DNA of 64,000 nt, taken from Callaeas wilsoni. Lineage: Eukaryota; Chordata; Aves; Passeriformes; Callaeidae. Under the pieces are notes generated by a model. It did no database searches. It had not been told where the DNA came from and saw only the letters and a program-made list of their open reading frames with translations. The translations under genes were made by a program, and so were the position numbers. This document shows, piece by piece, positions 25,422-39,000 of the stretch. The stretch covers positions 62,001 to 126,000 of the forward strand of contig VWPU01008506.1 of NCBI GenBank assembly GCA_013398955.1, in the 5' to 3' direction. Every line of letters starts with the position of its first letter. The first letter of the stretch is position 1.

Positions 25422-25574
25422 GTGCAGAGAGGCTGTGGGGCCTCCACTGTGAGAGGTCTTCAAGATTTGACTGGACAAGCTGACCTGATTAGCGCTGCTT
25501 TTCCAGTGCTGAGCTGCAGGACCTCTGGAGGTTCCTTTCAAGCCAGAGTACTCTGTGATTCCATTATGATTCTG
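25422..25574 (+). mobile_element. CR1 LINE 3' end in plus orientation
   Basis: Reads AGAGGCTGTGGGGCCTCCAC, AGGTCTTCAAGATTTGACTG, GGACAAGCTGACCTGATTAG, GACCTCTGGAGGTTCCTTTC and ends in CTCTGTGATTCCATTATGAT, the CR1 terminal octamer repeated. It is therefore antisense to OSBPL10, unlike the other CR1 copies here. Weak similarity may continue leftwards to about 25385, but the 5' boundary cannot be fixed. Confidence 0.88.
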
Positions 25575-28500
25575 CCTGCAATGCCCAGTAACTGAACAGT
25601 TAGGAAGTAACAGAGCTGAAGTCATTTAGCCAGCTGTAATTCTCTTTTATGTCGCTTTGTATGCTAGCTAAGCAAATTTACGGCAGAAAAATACTGCCAC
25701 ATTAGTCAATAATACACCACTCATATATGCAAAGAGGGCACAAAAAGATGGACAACTACAAATTTAACCTTTACAATCATCTGGTCTTGCAATACCAATC
25801 TATATGTAAATCCAGTTCTCACAGTGCTGTTTCTTGTACGCAGCCGCATGTCAGCATATTTGTAAGAAGACAGAAATGGTAAAGATGTTAATCCAAGCAG
25901 TATTAACAGTCTTGCCCCAAGATAACACATTTATTAAACCACCCTGACTCATCCTGCAATTTCTTTGCTCATCCACTATACACATTCACACTGTTGATAA
26001 ACACACAAAACTCAAAAAAAACCAAACAAAAATCCTTAAGTCTTTCAAAAGAAAACTGAATCATTATAAATCATACCAGGAGAAGATTCGATGTGTATGT
26101 GAAACAAATTAGGCCTAGAAGATTGTCTTCTTTTATATGTCTAACTTCTTGAGGCCAGAGGGACACTCCGCTTGAAAAGCTGCTAAGAAATGTTCTCAGT
26201 TTGATTAATCAATCGCTTGGTCCATCTCAGACTGAAGACTATAACGTAAAAGAGTTCTACCTTTTCCACCTGCTCCTTCCAATTCCTCCTCTGAGACAAA
26301 TTTTAGAATTAAATTCTGTTATCAAAGCTGGGACTTATTTCAACATTCTGGGCTTTTCTAATAAAGAAGCAGCACAGTTCATCACCATAAACTGAAAACC
26401 CTGGGGTTTTTCTAGCAAGACCAGACAGAACAGCTGAAGCCAGTTTGGGTGATGTTTCACTAAGCAAGATAAAGCAATGCCAACCTGAGACAAACTCTCC
26501 CTGTAGGAGAGTTGAGCCCAACTTTGTAAGGTCTAGTTAAGTAACTGACAGTCTTAATGAGGTGGCTAAGATTTCTAATGGCCAGTATCACCAAACCCAC
26601 ATATATACACATACTAAGAAATAAAACTGATAGCACAAAGCAAATTAACTGGCACATAACAAATCAGCACACAATCTGAAATAAAATTAACATTGACTTC
26701 AGAGTTCCTTTAGCAAGGGGCACAAGTTTTATACTGAATAGAGTATGCAATTGATCCACTTTGAGTTAATTGTTAAGCCTTACTGCAAGGGAATCCATGT
26801 TCTTTATATTCCAATGATTAGTTTTCACTGACTTTCACTAGTAATTATGGAATGCCACATGAATCAGAACCTCATGTTTATTCAAATTAGAAGCAGATTT
26901 GGAATAAAGGGGGTTTTTTTTACAACTGAGTATTACTCTCAATTATACAGATAGCAGCTGGAACACATGCATTTTGGAGGTGGAAGCAATTCAATAATAT
27001 GCAGTGGGTTTGGCTGGTGATAAAATTTTTATTAATTATTTGCATAAACAGTTTTACTAGAGGACTGTTTGCTGACACAGTAGCTATTCCAGAAAGCTAG
27101 CAAAAAAATCAAATAAAAATCAGCTAGATTATCTTAGTCATTGTCAGTGCTGCTGTAGAAGGCTTAGGATCATTTAATTCTACTTTTAGTCTAATTGTAC
27201 ATTTAATCCTTAAATATACATTCCCTTGATTATCCTTAAATATACCTTCAGTTGATTACCTCAGATTTCATTTTTTAGATGGTCTGTATGGTGAATGGAT
27301 TAACTGGTACCATCTTTGCCTAGAGATTAATTTAGCTAAATCATTACAGGCCATTCACTGTGCTCTTTGGCCTGAAAGGTACTTAATCATGCAGAGGACA
27401 AAAAGCAGAGCACATTGAGAAATCCTGTAATGTCTGTACTAAACAGTGAAAAGGGATCCTCTGTAATACTGCAAACATTACTTTAGCATCCTGATCTGTT
27501 GTTCTTCCATTACTGCACTTGTGGCTAGCACTGTATGTTCATGGCTAAGCTCATCTCCCAACATCAATTATACACATTTCTGTCAAGTACAAAAAGGAAT
27601 TAGGAAACATTAGAAACAAATTATTCTGGGAAACAATCCACAGACCTGGGCACGTCTGCTGAGACACAGAAAAATAAAGGTAATATTGAATTAGAAATCA
27701 TTTCTTTTATCCAGCTTAGTTTCTAAAATTGCATGAACATTTTAAAAATTATTTCTTAGCATCTCTAATACATTCTGTAATAGCTTTAAAGGCTGAAAGT
27801 CTAAAGTCATATTAGGATATATACTTACATAAAGATAAAAAACCAAATTGCAGCTTGAAAGAAACTACCAGCTGAAGAAATGGGAAAAAATACATAAACT
27901 TATAAAATTAAACAACTCAGTACCAGTAGCTCCTCTAAATAGAACAGTTCCCTTTTACAGTTGAAAACATCAAGGTTCAGATCATCCAGGGGACCAAAAT
28001 ATCTTTAATAGCCTGGACTTGACTTCCCTTGCAATCACTATCACAATTAAAACCTGGTTTAGCAGTTAGATAATCAGAGCTAAAGGCTCAATCCTTTCAG
28101 AGCTCAAACTTCAATCCTATTAAAAACACACTTCAATTCGGAGCATGCTAACAGGCAAGGGAAGGTTATGGACAGGAAAGCAGAGAGACAGCACAGTTAC
28201 CAGATCCACAGGATGGGAAGGATCAGCTGGCATGGCATGTTAACGCATAAAAATCACAAGAAGAGGGCTATATTGCAGATGTAGCTACAGAACAACTTTT
28301 TAAATGATTCTTAACTAAACTGTTAGATCCAAAGAAAACAATTCCATCCCTTTCAGAACCCATGTAAGAACAGCCTGTTACCTATTTGTATTTGGCTGTC
28401 AGGGGAAGCATCTGGCCTGCAGTCACGCTTTGTCAGCTCAGAGGGGGAATTCTAACACTCAAAATGACAATTAGTTGAACTGGAATAGTAGCTCACCCAT

Positions 28501-28930
28501 GAAAGTGATTCACATCTTTATTCTACTTTGGCACCAAGTTTATAACAGCTTTTAACAGAATTTAACAGAATTTACTATGAGATTCAAACTAATTAATTTC
28601 ATTATTTCTTGAAAAGAATTACAAAATTATTAAATTTTCAATGAAGAAAGCAGGGTCCTGCTTAGGGCAGACTGGACAGAGACCAAGTTCACATCACAGG
28701 TCTGAAGAGTATACCTCTGGCATATTCCACACCAGATTTGTTCTGTTCTGCTTTAAGGAAAAAACCCTAAAAATTACCTCGAAATTATAACACAACTTAC
28801 ACCAGAAAGTCCAAAGTGGCTCACTAGGGGTTGCACAGGAGTATTTTACATCAACTATCGTCAGATTGAGAATAGTTCTGTGCAGCTCAGCTCTTATATC
28901 TCTTCCATCTGATGTTTCAGGTGGACAGAT
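25575..28930. other. OSBPL10: OSBPL10 intron, no gene seen
   Basis: AT-rich and free of recognisable repeats. The block 26850-27400 is noticeable for an ATTTGCAT octamer at 27038-27045 inside a homeobox-like TAATTATT context; it could be conserved regulatory DNA, which single-sequence reading cannot show. Confidence 0.5.
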
Positions 28931-28931
28931 T

Positions 28932-28967
28932 AAAAAAAAAAAAAAAGGGGAAGAAGAAGAAGAAGAA
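28932..28967. repeat. A15-GGGG-(AAG)n tract
   Basis: Fifteen A, four G, then about six AAG/GAA units on the plus strand. A simple purine tract; on the gene strand it is pyrimidine-rich (TTC repeats, then C4 and T15) but no AG acceptor with coding sequence follows it. Confidence 0.95.
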
Positions 28968-29161
28968 TCTAACTAAAATTTGGAGAATTGTAAAACTTTT
29001 AAAAAAAACCTATGGAATGTAAGAGATAAAATTGCTTGATTCAGCAATTCACTGTTAGGAGTCATTTCTTTTAGTAAAAATAATAGGCTTTAACTTCATG
29101 CTGTCCTATATCACAACTCTAAAAGAATAATAGGCAAGGAACACATAAGAAACAAATCTCT

Positions 29162-29260
29162 GTCACAAAATCTTTTATGTTCTGAACTAGTTTAATCAGT
29201 ATCTCAAATGATACTCCTGCATTTGGAAGCAGAAAACACCCTAAATAAACCAAAGCAAGT
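29162..29260. repeat. Dispersed repeat, copy A
   Basis: About 95 bases similar, in direct orientation, to 32955-33056. Shared words include TTCTGAACTAG, CAGTATCTCAAAT, TTTGGAAGCA and AACACCCTAAATAA, with small substitutions and indels between. It is neither CR1 nor LTR, and I do not recognise the family. It may be an old SINE or DNA-transposon remnant or a local duplication. Confidence 0.8.
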
Positions 29261-32200
29261 AAACACCAACATAATATCTAAAGAGGATAATCTTTAGTTT
29301 TTACCTTATTTCACCAGAGAAGAAACTGCATTCCTGAAACCCTGACAGTGCAACAGACCAAAAAGAAAAGTTTCACTTTAGTTACCTATGGCATCAGAAC
29401 TCAGCTCCAGAACTTTCTACACCCCTCAAGAATGCTTAAGTATTCAAAGAAAATTGCATTAGATGAACCTTGTTATTCCAGAGAATTGTAAAGACCCACA
29501 CACTTCTTCAAGAACATATAAAAACCAGTCACTGGTTTGTTAATGATGCCGCTTAATGCGCAGCTGCAAAGCGTCTGAATGCTGTGCTGAGAGTTAGCGC
29601 ACTCAGCCACTCAGTCATCTTGCCAGGAAACTGCTGCCACTGGCAGGCAGCTGGACGGGAAAGATTCCTCAGAGTCACCCACACCCCCCTCTGCCCCAAC
29701 ATAACATCTCTGTTTTCTTCTTAAAATCACTGCTGATCCGCGTACCTAAAATCATCTTTTCCTTATAAGTAACACCCTAGAATATAAGCAGCTGAGTCTG
29801 CTCCTCCTCAAGGTTAGCCATTTAATGGCATTTTCTATTTCAGACTAGAGGTCAATTCACAATTTGTTTGGTTGGTACATCTACTATATTACACTGAGAG
29901 TTAGGCAAAAAAGCTCTCTCCCATCCTTTTGGGGTACAGCTTCTGACTAAGAGATAGAGGTTATATTATAAAATTACAGGGTTTTTTAAAATAAAAATCT
30001 AGACCCAGTCAAAGAAGAGATTGGAATTAATTTTGATAGCACTAATAACAGGAACTAGCACTCTCATCTAATAATTTCTGTAAAAGCAAGGCTTATTTCT
30101 TCCGGCAGGTATATTTGGGAAGTTGAGCCCCATTAATACCCCAGCAGCTTCTTCAAGAAACAGAGATTATGTAGTGCCTAGTTGGGTTTTCTTAAAAAGA
30201 AAATCATTAAGAGAAATAAGCTTCACCTGAATGACACTTGTGGATTCCTCTTTTTTTCTAAAGGAAGCTATCAGATAAATTAAAAAAAGAAATCGGGGCA
30301 TTTAGTGTCAACAAAATGTCAACTAATGACATTTAGAAGCATTTTCTCATTCTCTGCTGATGTCACCACTTTTACTAACAACACAGTACCTGGATGACAA
30401 ACAAGTGATGATTTGCATTTGCTTTTATACATTATTATACATACTAAGTAACTAGCACAGTCAGTGCCTTTATACCTTTGAAAATACAGTGCCTACTCAG
30501 TGCCATACCTAGGCTCTTGCCTTGGGCACACAAGGCCGCAATATATTTAAAAATATGATTACATCCTACACCCAGAACAGTTAAATTGTGTCAAATCAAA
30601 CATCTTTGATAACTTTGGGCGTGTCAGACATTATCTCCTGGATGACTGCCTGGCTCAGATAGCATTCTTACCAGGGTAACTGTTAAGTTTCTCAGAAAAA
30701 AATCTTCTAAATGATCAAAAATGCAAAGTGTATCAACTACATTTAAAAAACTACCTCAAATTCAGAGCAAACAGTATCAATCTCAGCATCACACGAACAG
30801 ACTCAGGGTAAGGGAAGGTGCAGGTCTGTAAAGAGCTTCCAGGAATGAATCCTGGTTTAAGCCACTTCCTTGGGGCAAAACCAAATTTCTGCTCATTAAA
30901 CTGCACTACTACATAACAAAAATTACCTGCCTGATTCCAGCTGCTCCACCAATCCAAGAACTTCGGTTTACTGTTTCAACCAAAAACACCATCTTGAGCT
31001 GACCTTTTTGTAACTTAAAAATCTTACTCTCTTTCTGCCCCCACCTCTTTTTCTTCTTTTTTAATGGCTGATGCCCCAGGGCCTCCAAACACAGGCTGCT
31101 GACTTCAGGAAGACTGCCCACAAAGCACTGAGGATTCTGTACTGTAAACAGTGCTACACTTCCTTGCTTATATCCACCGCTTCAAGGGTACTCCCTTCTC
31201 AATAAATCATGAATTCCACAAGCAAAGCAGTACCTCAAGCCACACACTCAACTCAGTGTCTCTCATCAGCAAATGAACAGGAAGGGACTGGACTCATAAA
31301 AAACCCCATCATTTAAAACATGTCATAAATGGCTCAACTGAACTGCAAAATGATACCTTAATGTGAGTAAAATCAGCTGCTGCTCTTTATGTTCTTGCTG
31401 CAAAGTTCATCTTTCCACATCCCATTTGGCTTTAGTGGATGACCAAGAATAAAAAAAATACCAACAAAAACTAAAAAAACTCCTAATCAAGCAGATTTCA
31501 GTGATTCAGTAAGTAGTAACTCCCAAAATAATACTGTTAAATAGCCTCTTGTCTTAAAAACGCACTGTAAAAAGTACATTTGGCTTATCTGAAAAAAGAA
31601 ATTACACAACTTCCTAATAAAAAGCAATTACAGATAATTTAAACATTTTAGTAAATGGACACTATGAGTAACAGAATCCAAAATTCCTTTCTAAGGACAA
31701 AGGACCAAAGGAACATGTAACAAAAAAAAAAAATCTGATTTATCTGTGAATTTTTTTGAACTATATTCAATTCAACATACTACAAAAGAACCAGTAAAAC
31801 AGCTTTATTGATGTCTCCAGCCATTACATATTTTGTTAAAGGCAGTGTAATTTAATTTAAGCCATTCCAATTGCTCAGAGCATTCACTAGTTTCTTCAGC
31901 TCTTTCGAAAATGTCTTCCCAGTTCTCCAGGTCTCACGTGCTCCAGGTGCCCTATAATCTCTAGGGTCTCAGAGCGAAGTGTTTTCCTGGTGGGCAGGAC
32001 TGGTTACTGAAGAAGACAGCAGAAGCTGGAGAAGTTTGTCATCATGAGAGATTTTCAGTGCATGAGATGTCTGAGACGCAGCTGTGAGTCTCCTCAAAGA
32101 GCGGATGCTTCAGAACTGCCCTTTACCAAGTAAATGCCACAAAAGCACAAATCAGCTGGTTGATGCAGGATGATGTGGACAAGTTCTGCCCATAATCACT

Positions 32201-32676
32201 TTACAGGAAAAGGGATCAGGAAATAACATAGTTTTTCACCTCAAAGAATAGTCAGCTATACTCAAGAGATGCCCAAGAGCAAACAGCAACATGGAAGAAC
32301 AAGAAGCAAGCAAGTAGTGCCTCCTGTCTATCTCAAACCAGAATGAAAAATAAATGCATAGCTTTTTTTTGGTATCATTGGATAGAAATGTGTACTGACA
32401 GTCTGTTGATTGCTTTTAAGATTAGGAAAGAAATTGTACACTTGCCAAAGTTTGCTGACTCAAGTACCTCAGAGAAGTAAAAGCACAGAACAATATCATC
32501 AACGTATTTTTCAAGTTTTTGGAGTGCACTTTTGCATGAAACTTATCATTTTCACAAGTAACTTCAAACAAAGAGTACACTATAAAGACAAAATACAACA
32601 ATTTATCAATGAAAGTATCCACCATCACACATGGTTTGTGTCTAACCAACGTCCTACAGAGACCAAGTACGCTTAC
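29261..32676. other. OSBPL10: OSBPL10 intron, no gene seen
   Basis: AT-rich intron leading from the donor of the 32677-32831 exon. No recognised repeat, RNA gene or further exon. Confidence 0.6.
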
Positions 32677-32831
32677 CTCAGTGTTTGGCTGCTGTGCCTG
32701 CGCCTCCTGGGCTGCAGATGGTACTATTGCCCATGTAATGTTGGCACTAGCAGATGATAAGGAGCTGAGGGCACCGTTTTTCAGCTGCTCTGTGGAGTGT
32801 GACTTGGGCCCAGGCCATCCCAGGATACCTT
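32677..32831 (-). CDS. OSBPL10: OSBPL10 coding exon: low-complexity linker
   Basis: 155 bases, phase 1 in and phase 0 out. The acceptor is TTTTCTGCTTCAG|AA and the donor GAG|GTAAGC. The split first codon (G from the previous exon plus AA) gives Glu, followed by [19 protein letters not shown], then [10 protein letters not shown] and a Gln/Ala-rich tail [13 protein letters not shown]. It matches the variable linker of ORP10 between helical segment and ORD. The Gln-rich tail is the least conserved part compared with what I recall of human ORP10. There is no ATG-initiated long ORF in this frame, so the exon is easily missed; it is supported by phase agreement on both sides. One copy of a dispersed repeat lies in the intron about 120 bases upstream of its acceptor. 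Confidence 0.94.
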
Positions 32832-32954
32832 CTGAAGCAGAAAATAGGTATCAGCTTATAAGAGAAAGATGACAGATTTCTTCCATTCACCTCACCATTC
32901 TACTGATCTAAATGAGTTGTATCTCTTCTCTGCTTCCATGCACAGCTTTACTTT

Positions 32955-33056
32955 AGTAACAAATGGTCTTGTACTTTCTGAACTAGCTTATGCAGTATCT
33001 CAAATTACATCCCTGCCTTTGGAAGCAAGAAACACCCTAAATAACCAAAGTAAGCA
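32955..33056. repeat. Dispersed repeat, copy B
   Basis: Partner of 29162-29260 in direct orientation: TTCTGAACTAGCTTATGCAG, then CAGTATCTCAAATTACATCC, TTTGGAAGCAAGAAACACCC and TAAATAACCAAAG. It lies about 120 bases upstream of the acceptor of the exon at 32677-32831. Confidence 0.8.
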
Positions 33057-36000
33057 TCTTATAGGCCAACTTATCTGTGATTTTTTCTTAGTACTACCAC
33101 TGTATAATCTTTATGTATAATTCTATCTGGCGTATCTTGGAAATTAAGCAAGTATTCTCTACCCACTATTTTCATAGTTATGAAGTTATCCAAGTAAACT
33201 CTCCATTTCTTCTGCCTGAAATCAAAGTTTTAAGCCTAGCAGCTGTATTTTATTTCTGTCTGTACTATTAAAAGTTTTTTCTAGATTAAGTACTAAAATG
33301 CTTTACTGGTCCCAAGACCACAGTTTAAAAGAGGTCTCATCAGAAAGATACACATTAAATATGAATCAAATAAAACTTGGCATGAGAACAACCCTTATTT
33401 CTGGGGGCACTTGATTTCCTGGATGGGTCCATATTTAAGGATGCCATGACAGAAAGCATGATCAGCTAAGGCAAGTGCACAGTTGTTCCTCCCTAACTGC
33501 TCTAAAACATAGTCTCAACAGTCAAATCAGTAGCCCTCAGCACAGGACTTAAGATTTCAGCTATTAATTACACACTGCTATAAAATGTAGAGATATGGAC
33601 AAGAAAATCGCAGCTCTTCAGTCATTACCATAATTTGTATGTGAATATACAATTAGTGCCACAGGGAGGATCTCCTCTCATGTTTTTAAGATGACGCAGA
33701 GCAACACAAAAGTACATTAAAGAACAGGCAATTTCTCCTCTCCATATCACCAGGGCTACCAGAGAGTGCCTCCTAAGTGAAGCAAATGGTTTGATCTGGA
33801 GAGGCTATGCTGCATAGCGTTACATTAACACTTCCATTATTAAAAATTGGCCACAAATCCCATAGCTGAACTCCTACCAAATTCTAGAGACAAAACAGTT
33901 ACAGAACATTCCTCTGATGTAAAATGGCACTAAGTTATGAGGACATGGCAGAAGTTCAGATCTACTTGCTTAGGGTGCTTTTGTGGCACCATCTTTTGCT
34001 GGAGAAAGCATGAGGAAAGCATAAGCAAATAGCTAAGGATAAAATGATTTTCAAAGATCTGAGTAACCAATAGGGGAAAAAATCCAGCTTTTTTATTTTC
34101 TAAAATGTGTATTTCATACAATTATACAAAATTCCCCTTGCCAAAGGAAGAACATTTCTGTGGTTCTGCTGTCAAATTATGCTTCTCACTCTTCATTATT
34201 TTGCAGTAATAGATCTCCATCTATTTTTCTGTTTCTCCCTGTCAAAAAAGCTGACTAATGGATTACTGCTGCTATTTTCCCATTACAGAGACACTAAAAA
34301 AAAATTGAACTGACTTCTCTTTATGCTAATCTTTAAAAATATGTCATCTGATCATTTCCTTGGGCTATCCATTTCCTCTCTGCACAAACAATCTATTTGG
34401 CCTTCACTGTAAACACTTATTTTTGATTTTTTTAATCTAGTTTATGTAAATAAGCACAATAAAAAGCTCCCACATGAAGAAGTACCTCACTTCAGGGGAA
34501 GTTTTTGAGTGTGAACATTTACTACATCATCACAAACATACTTTTAAAAACACTATACTAGTTTTCCTCTTCAGTGCAAACACACTGTAAAAAGACCTTT
34601 TCCTTAGTCTTTCTCTGCACATTTTAGAGTCTCTTAGAGAAATAGAAACTGGTAGAGATAGGCAAGCATGTTTTACATGTCTCCTGTACCAAGGGCAATG
34701 CTACCCTCACAAAAAAACAAATCTTGCCAGCTTAATCAAATTTTAAACAGATCTTAAAAACACATTATGACCTAGCCATAGGATGCCAAGAGTTAAGGTC
34801 CAAATGATAATAAAGCACATGCATTCCTCAACACTTCTGCATATTAGAAAAATTGTTTTGTTAAACTGTGTATCTGGAAGTTGACTACTTTGCCGAAGAG
34901 AAATATGCAGGGAAAGATATTAAGTCAGACAGCACAGAAATCTAAACAAATAAAAAGCCACCTCTCTGAACAAGTTGAGAAAAATTCTCGCCTAGTTTCA
35001 AAGTGCGGGAACCTGTGATGATCTTCAATCTACAAATCTTACTCTGAGATGTCAGCATTCTCATATCATCCCAAGGGATTTGACTTATATATAATAGAGC
35101 AGCTCACTTTTCAAGCAAAAGTAATCTCTGATGAGAGAACTCATCAGAAATTATCTTAACACCAGCTAAGCCTAGAATACAATCTCTGTAGAAACTGAAA
35201 GGCCACAACAATATGGCTCCTACTTCACTGACATTATCAGTTTTCCAAAACTTTTCAGTAAAGTTTTTCACGATTTTTTTTCAGTTTTTCCATACACCCA
35301 AAATGTTCTCATCTGCACTAGCACAAATTACTTATATCATAAAATAGTACAGGTATAGTTGTTGTCTGTGCCATATCTAATCCAGTTGTTTTACTGGAAT
35401 TTACTCCCCACAGACTGAGCTGCCACCCGTAAATCATTTGATCCACTCTAACGGAGTTGCCATCTTTGCCACTTTATGGGACTCAAAAATTTCTATCACT
35501 AGTTCAATCCTTGTTCGTATAAAGACTTTTAAAATATATATATAAAAACTAAACATAATACAAGAAAGTTTATCTTCAGAGTGGGATAAGAATAGGAAGA
35601 AACTGCTGTCATTGGTTTGGGTTTTTTTAAGCCAGATTTTTTTCTCTGTTCTCAGTCACAGCCAAAGACAGCTGACAGAAAGGTAAATTCTAATCTATTT
35701 TGATACATTTCAGAGCTCTAAAGGAATTCTCCAGAAAGGCAGCCACAAATTATTTAAAAGTATTCACAGCTACATAGCTACTTTACTACTTGCTTTAAGA
35801 CTATGCAAAGCATTACACTAATTAAACAAAACATCTGTTTCTGCAGTAAACGATGCAAAAATTAGAAAGGACATACCAAATACACAACTAGTAAAATCAG
35901 CCAGATCTCTTCTACCTGCACGGTGTTGGTTCTGTAGTTCCCAGATTGAAAATCCAAGTCTGATTCCTCTGAAAGTTCAGAGCATATGTATATACGAAAC

Positions 36001-39000
36001 TAGATTTCTTATAGAAAATACCCAAAAATCAGCTTCTTTCCCTCTTCCCCTCAACACCAGTTTGCACTGTGATGAACACACGGCAGACAAGTACACCAAG
36101 GCACATGAGAACACTGGTACCTCAGCGAAGTCCAGCATCCAGACACAACCTATTTATCCTTCCCCTATAGCAATGCTACAGTTCCCAAACATCTATTTCA
36201 GAGGGCACAATAGGTTGTATCCCACACAGATGCCCTAAGGAGAAACATCTTTTCCTTCTACAGGTGCACACTGCAGGACTGAGGGGAGTTCTCTCCAAAG
36301 AGAGAGTTTAGAGGATATCTTTCAGTTTAGCAATGTTGATAATTTTCTTTTTTTCATTTTGATGTTCTGGGTACCTGATGTACCTTCAAACTCACTTTTG
36401 CATGATAATTGATGCATGAAATATGTTTAACACCTATCTCAATCCCGTAACAAAAACCTTTCTAATTTTAAGTCCTCTGGTCTTGGGTAGCAGACTACAA
36501 AGAAAAAACACCTACATTTTTTTCCTGGCACAATCGTAAACTAACATCTATTGATAAGACTTTCATGACATATTTTAAATATACTCTTACTAATATTCCC
36601 TAACAGTGCAGTGGTAGGCCTTGAGGAGAAACCAATATTAGATCTGGATTCCTTCCCCTGCCAGGGATGGACGCGACAGTTTGGTCTCTCTGCTGAATCC
36701 CTACAGCACACTGAACCAGCAACAGCAATTGGCAGCTGCATCTCTGCTTTTCGCATGATATTCTATTTGCTAATGCTGTGCAGGGACTAGAAAATAATGT
36801 TATCTTCCAGTGAAAGAAAAACATGTAAGGAATAATGTATTAGCCTTTAGATAGAACAGCAAATTGTTCTGGTTATTCTTGACAGGAGCAAGGCTGGTGA
36901 TGGTGCAATTAAGGGAGAACTGACTGACCAAGCTAACTTTACTAAAGTACACCAGTTATAAAGAATATGTACTCCCGTCTTCTTTCCTCACTCCTCCCAG
37001 CCCATATGCATTTAAGCACAAACAAGGACCTACTTATCTGCTCATTTTTCTCTCTTGTCATCTCAGCTGCAAGAGAATTCCTAGCTGTCATTTGTCAACA
37101 AACTGAAAGCATCTAGATTTTGTCTTTCCTGACCATTTATTTTCTCCAAAAAGGAGGCAATAGAGAATTAGAAGCTCAAGTATATCCCATCCCCAACTCT
37201 GGAATCATCTCCGATCCATTTGTTTCCATGGGAGCCAAAGTCAGCAGCATTTGCACATTAAAGTGAACTTCAGAAAATCTATAGTAAGGATGAGTTTGGT
37301 TTTTGTTTTTAAAAAAGCCTTAAGAAAAATGAAACGTTCTACAGTTTGGAAAAGTGGGCAAGGGAGAGACAGAAAAATATAGGAGGGAATTCCGATCGGG
37401 AAGATGCTTTACTCAGTAAATGAATGGCTAATGTGAAACGCAGATTAAAAGAATGGATTGATCTATGCAGGCTGCTACTACAAGAGAGGATTCTGTCTGC
37501 CAAAACACTAAAATAAAAAAAAAACCAGACCTAAAACACAACATACACTGGTAGAGCTACATTAAAACAAACATTCAAGTTTGCTCTGTTCGCAATCTGG
37601 GAGGGAAGAACGTTAACAATTGCTGTCAACAGGCTCTGGAGATACTCTTCTGCCAAAGGCTGTATACAGAGTTGGAAAAAAATAACACTAGAACTTCTAA
37701 CATTAGAAATTAAGACAAAAGTTTCTTCTCCACATTTTTATTTTCAAAAGTACCTACTCCTTGTCTGCATGCCAAATAAACTCAAGCTTGTCAGAAGGCA
37801 CTTAATGCTGATCAGCAAATACTTTAGATGTACCTAAGTGGTGACATTCCTGGCCAAAAAGAAAAGCCTTGACATTTTCCTCCATCCTACTAAAAAACCC
37901 CAAAATTTCCAAACCCAAAGAAGCTCACAGAGATGCAATGCCTCATCCCCAACTCACACTGTATGTAACCAACACCTTCAACTAATAATTCCCTTCTCTG
38001 GCATATTTTTCAATGAAAGAAAAAAAATTACAAAAATTTAGCCAGTGATCAATGCACCTACCTTTAATAATGACAGCTAGAAATTATTTTTGACATTATT
38101 TGACATTATGTTGACTGAAAAGTAGAAACACAGACAGGATTTTGCTTCACTGACTGGTTTTGTTGATGTAGTTCCAAAAAAGACAATCACAAAAAGGTTC
38201 AGAATGGAAATTAAAATTTTATTGACTAGCCTTCAAGACAAGATTGAAGACTTCAGTTTAATCTTCATGTCTGCTTGTAGGCTTGAGGTCTAAGACTGAC
38301 AATTCGTGAGAAACATGAAACGGAAAAATCATGTCATCCTTAAACTATTCCATTAGAAAGGATGCCATAAAAATATTTTAAGTCATGACCTACATAATTG
38401 TAGATTCTGGACAAGATTCCACTAAATTTAATGCCAAGCTGCTTTCTTTCTACTCTAATTACTTGAAAACAATAAAGTAACAATAAAATAAAGCAATAAA
38501 AATATTTACATCAAAAGAAAGAAGACACTTTTTTTTGTTGCTTAAAACAATAAATATCAGTAAATCTGTTTAAAACAGCTACTATTTAATAATAATCTTC
38601 ATGAGTACATTCCCTAAGTACTAGGTCAGAAACTCTCAGTGACTTTTAAGTCCTTGCTTTAGAGGCAGTAAGACTGCCAGGGCTCCAGTGCCCAGGGAAG
38701 CCAGCAAAACTTGCACAATCAGGTGTAAAGACCCCAAAGACACAAGGAAAGGTACAGAGAAAGCAGGTTAAGTACATATATATCTACTTTTAAGGCAGTT
38801 CTCTCTCTTTATGGCACAATAGTGAGAGCTTTGGATGCTGAAGGAAAGCAAACTCAAGGGTAGGTTCAAGTCACCCAAGCTAAGCAATTGAATATTTCTC
38901 ACATTCCACACATGGAAGACTATGTTGCCCGCCTGGACTGGATTGCTTTCATGAATTGTAGGCTAGAAGCAAGAAAACAAATTATCAAATTCCTGTCTTG

